A DNA stretch of 36,118 nucleotides. It comes from Azolla pinnata (lineage: Eukaryota > Streptophyta > Polypodiopsida > Salviniales > Salviniaceae). Shown in pieces: positions 35,891-36,118 of the stretch. Location of the stretch: NCBI GenBank assembly GCA_037176905.1, contig JBBBWG010001004.1:1-36118 (forward strand), read 5' to 3'. The notes under the pieces were generated by a model. The model made no database searches, had not been told where the DNA came from, and saw nothing but the letters and a program-made list of their open reading frames with translations. A program made the translations under genes and the position numbers. Position 1 is the stretch's first letter, and every line of letters starts with the position of its first letter.

Positions 35891-36118
35891 GTGTTGCTGT
35901 TGCTGTTGCTGTTGCTGCCGCTGATGCTGCTGCTGATGCAGGTGGAGATGGTGGTAATGGAGCGAGGAGAAGAGGGGGGGTAGCGGGCCGGCCAAGAAGC
36001 TCCGGCTCCCAAGCTCATGCAGCTGATGCAGATGATGATGAGCGTGATGCTGATGATGATGAGCTGGATGCTGCTGCAGCTGGAGATGGTGGGCGGCGGC
36101 GAGCTGCTGAATGGGGGA
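35144..36118 (-). CDS. C-terminal part of a Gln/His/Pro/Ser/Ala-rich protein ending in an EAR-like motif (5' end beyond window)
   Basis: A minus-strand frame is open from the window edge to TAG at 35144-35146, giving 324 visible residues. Order: a His/Gln-rich stretch with LHQLHELGSRSFLAGPLPPLFSSLHYHH, a long poly-Gln, SVSSGAASA and SLAQSLFPWGAAAAALLQLP, Ser-Pro repeats, a Pro run, AAAAYFYGSSHQARPRMQ, another Gln run, a Pro-rich part, a Ser run and Ala runs, and the end LRPDLDLRLGPS. DLDLRLG fits the DLNxxP/LxLxL class of EAR repression motifs found at the ends of plant transcription factors, so a transcriptional regulator is likely. No DNA-binding domain is visible in this part. Two other frames are also open because of the trinucleotide repeats; this one is preferred for its non-repetitive words, EAR end and openness to the edge. 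Confidence 0.6.
35199..35350. repeat. (CTG)n and (GAT/GAC)n tracts encoding Ala/Ser runs
   Basis: Plus-strand CTG/CTGC units (about 35199-35277) followed by GATGAT/GACGAT units to about 35351. On the minus strand they encode the alternating Ala and Ser runs just before the EAR-like C-terminus. CTGCCGCTGCTGCTGGCACTG occurs twice as a larger unit (30 bp apart). Confidence 0.85.
35635..35695. repeat. (GGCGGT)n(GGCGAG)n hexanucleotide repeat
   Basis: GGCGGTGGCGGTGGCGATGGCGAG continues into five or more GGCGAG units. On the minus strand it encodes the Ser-Pro repeats of the partial protein. The same GGCGAG/GGCGAT hexamer family occurs in the dehydrogenase leader at 12879-12930. Confidence 0.85.
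35830..35940. repeat. (CTGTTG)n tract encoding poly-glutamine
   Basis: Plus-strand mixtures of CTG and TTG give CAG and CAA glutamine codons on the minus strand. Frequent CAA interruptions, and a few CAC and CGG, suggest that the Gln run is kept at protein level rather than being a recent pure-repeat expansion. Confidence 0.85.

Overview
The window is nuclear DNA from a land plant. The genes are split by short AT-rich introns with GT-AG borders, there are plant-type TTTAGGG telomere-like repeats, and the gene families are plant ones (LPR-type multicopper oxidase, AWPM-19/PM19 protein, PLS-class PPR protein, plant TOM40). The intronless PLS-class PPR gene and the abundant trinucleotide repeats make a fern or another seed-free plant my best guess, but the sequence alone does not settle the lineage. 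All gene models below were built by hand from splice signals, reading phase and recalled family similarity. No transcript or database evidence was available.

Layout. 1-540: about three copies of a 183-bp tandem repeat. 541-5396: a large imperfect inverted repeat, with arms 541-2288 and 3706-5396. Its spacer holds a complete four-exon AWPM-19/PM19-like membrane protein gene (minus strand, 2555-3375). The right arm contains the true last exon and 3' flank of an LPR-type multicopper oxidase gene (minus strand, 5116-8027). The left arm holds an inverted, still intact-looking copy of that last exon at 771-824. 8028-9749: intergenic, with a SINE-like insertion at 9131-9293 flanked by 12-bp target-site duplications. 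9750-12864: ten-exon cytosolic-type aldehyde dehydrogenase (minus). 13747-21592: eighteen-exon coiled-coil protein (plus), divergent from the dehydrogenase. 24378-25031: unrecognised low-complexity protein (plus), followed by a 35-bp minisatellite. 26958-28901: intronless PLS-type PPR protein (plus). 29556-32718: eleven-exon mitochondrial import pore TOM40 (minus), convergent with the PPR gene and containing one GC-AG intron. 35144-36118: C-terminal part of a Gln/His/Pro/Ser/Ala-rich protein ending in an EAR-like DLDLRLG motif (minus), cut by the window edge.

The genes do not form an obvious pathway. The PPR protein and TOM40 are both organelle-related, but their adjacency is probably chance. 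The five spliced models close with a whole number of codons: PM19-like 147 aa, multicopper oxidase 598 aa, aldehyde dehydrogenase 497 aa, coiled-coil protein 658 aa, TOM40 347 aa. This internal check supports the exon borders. The most unusual structure is the inverted duplication of the oxidase 3' end around the PM19-like gene.
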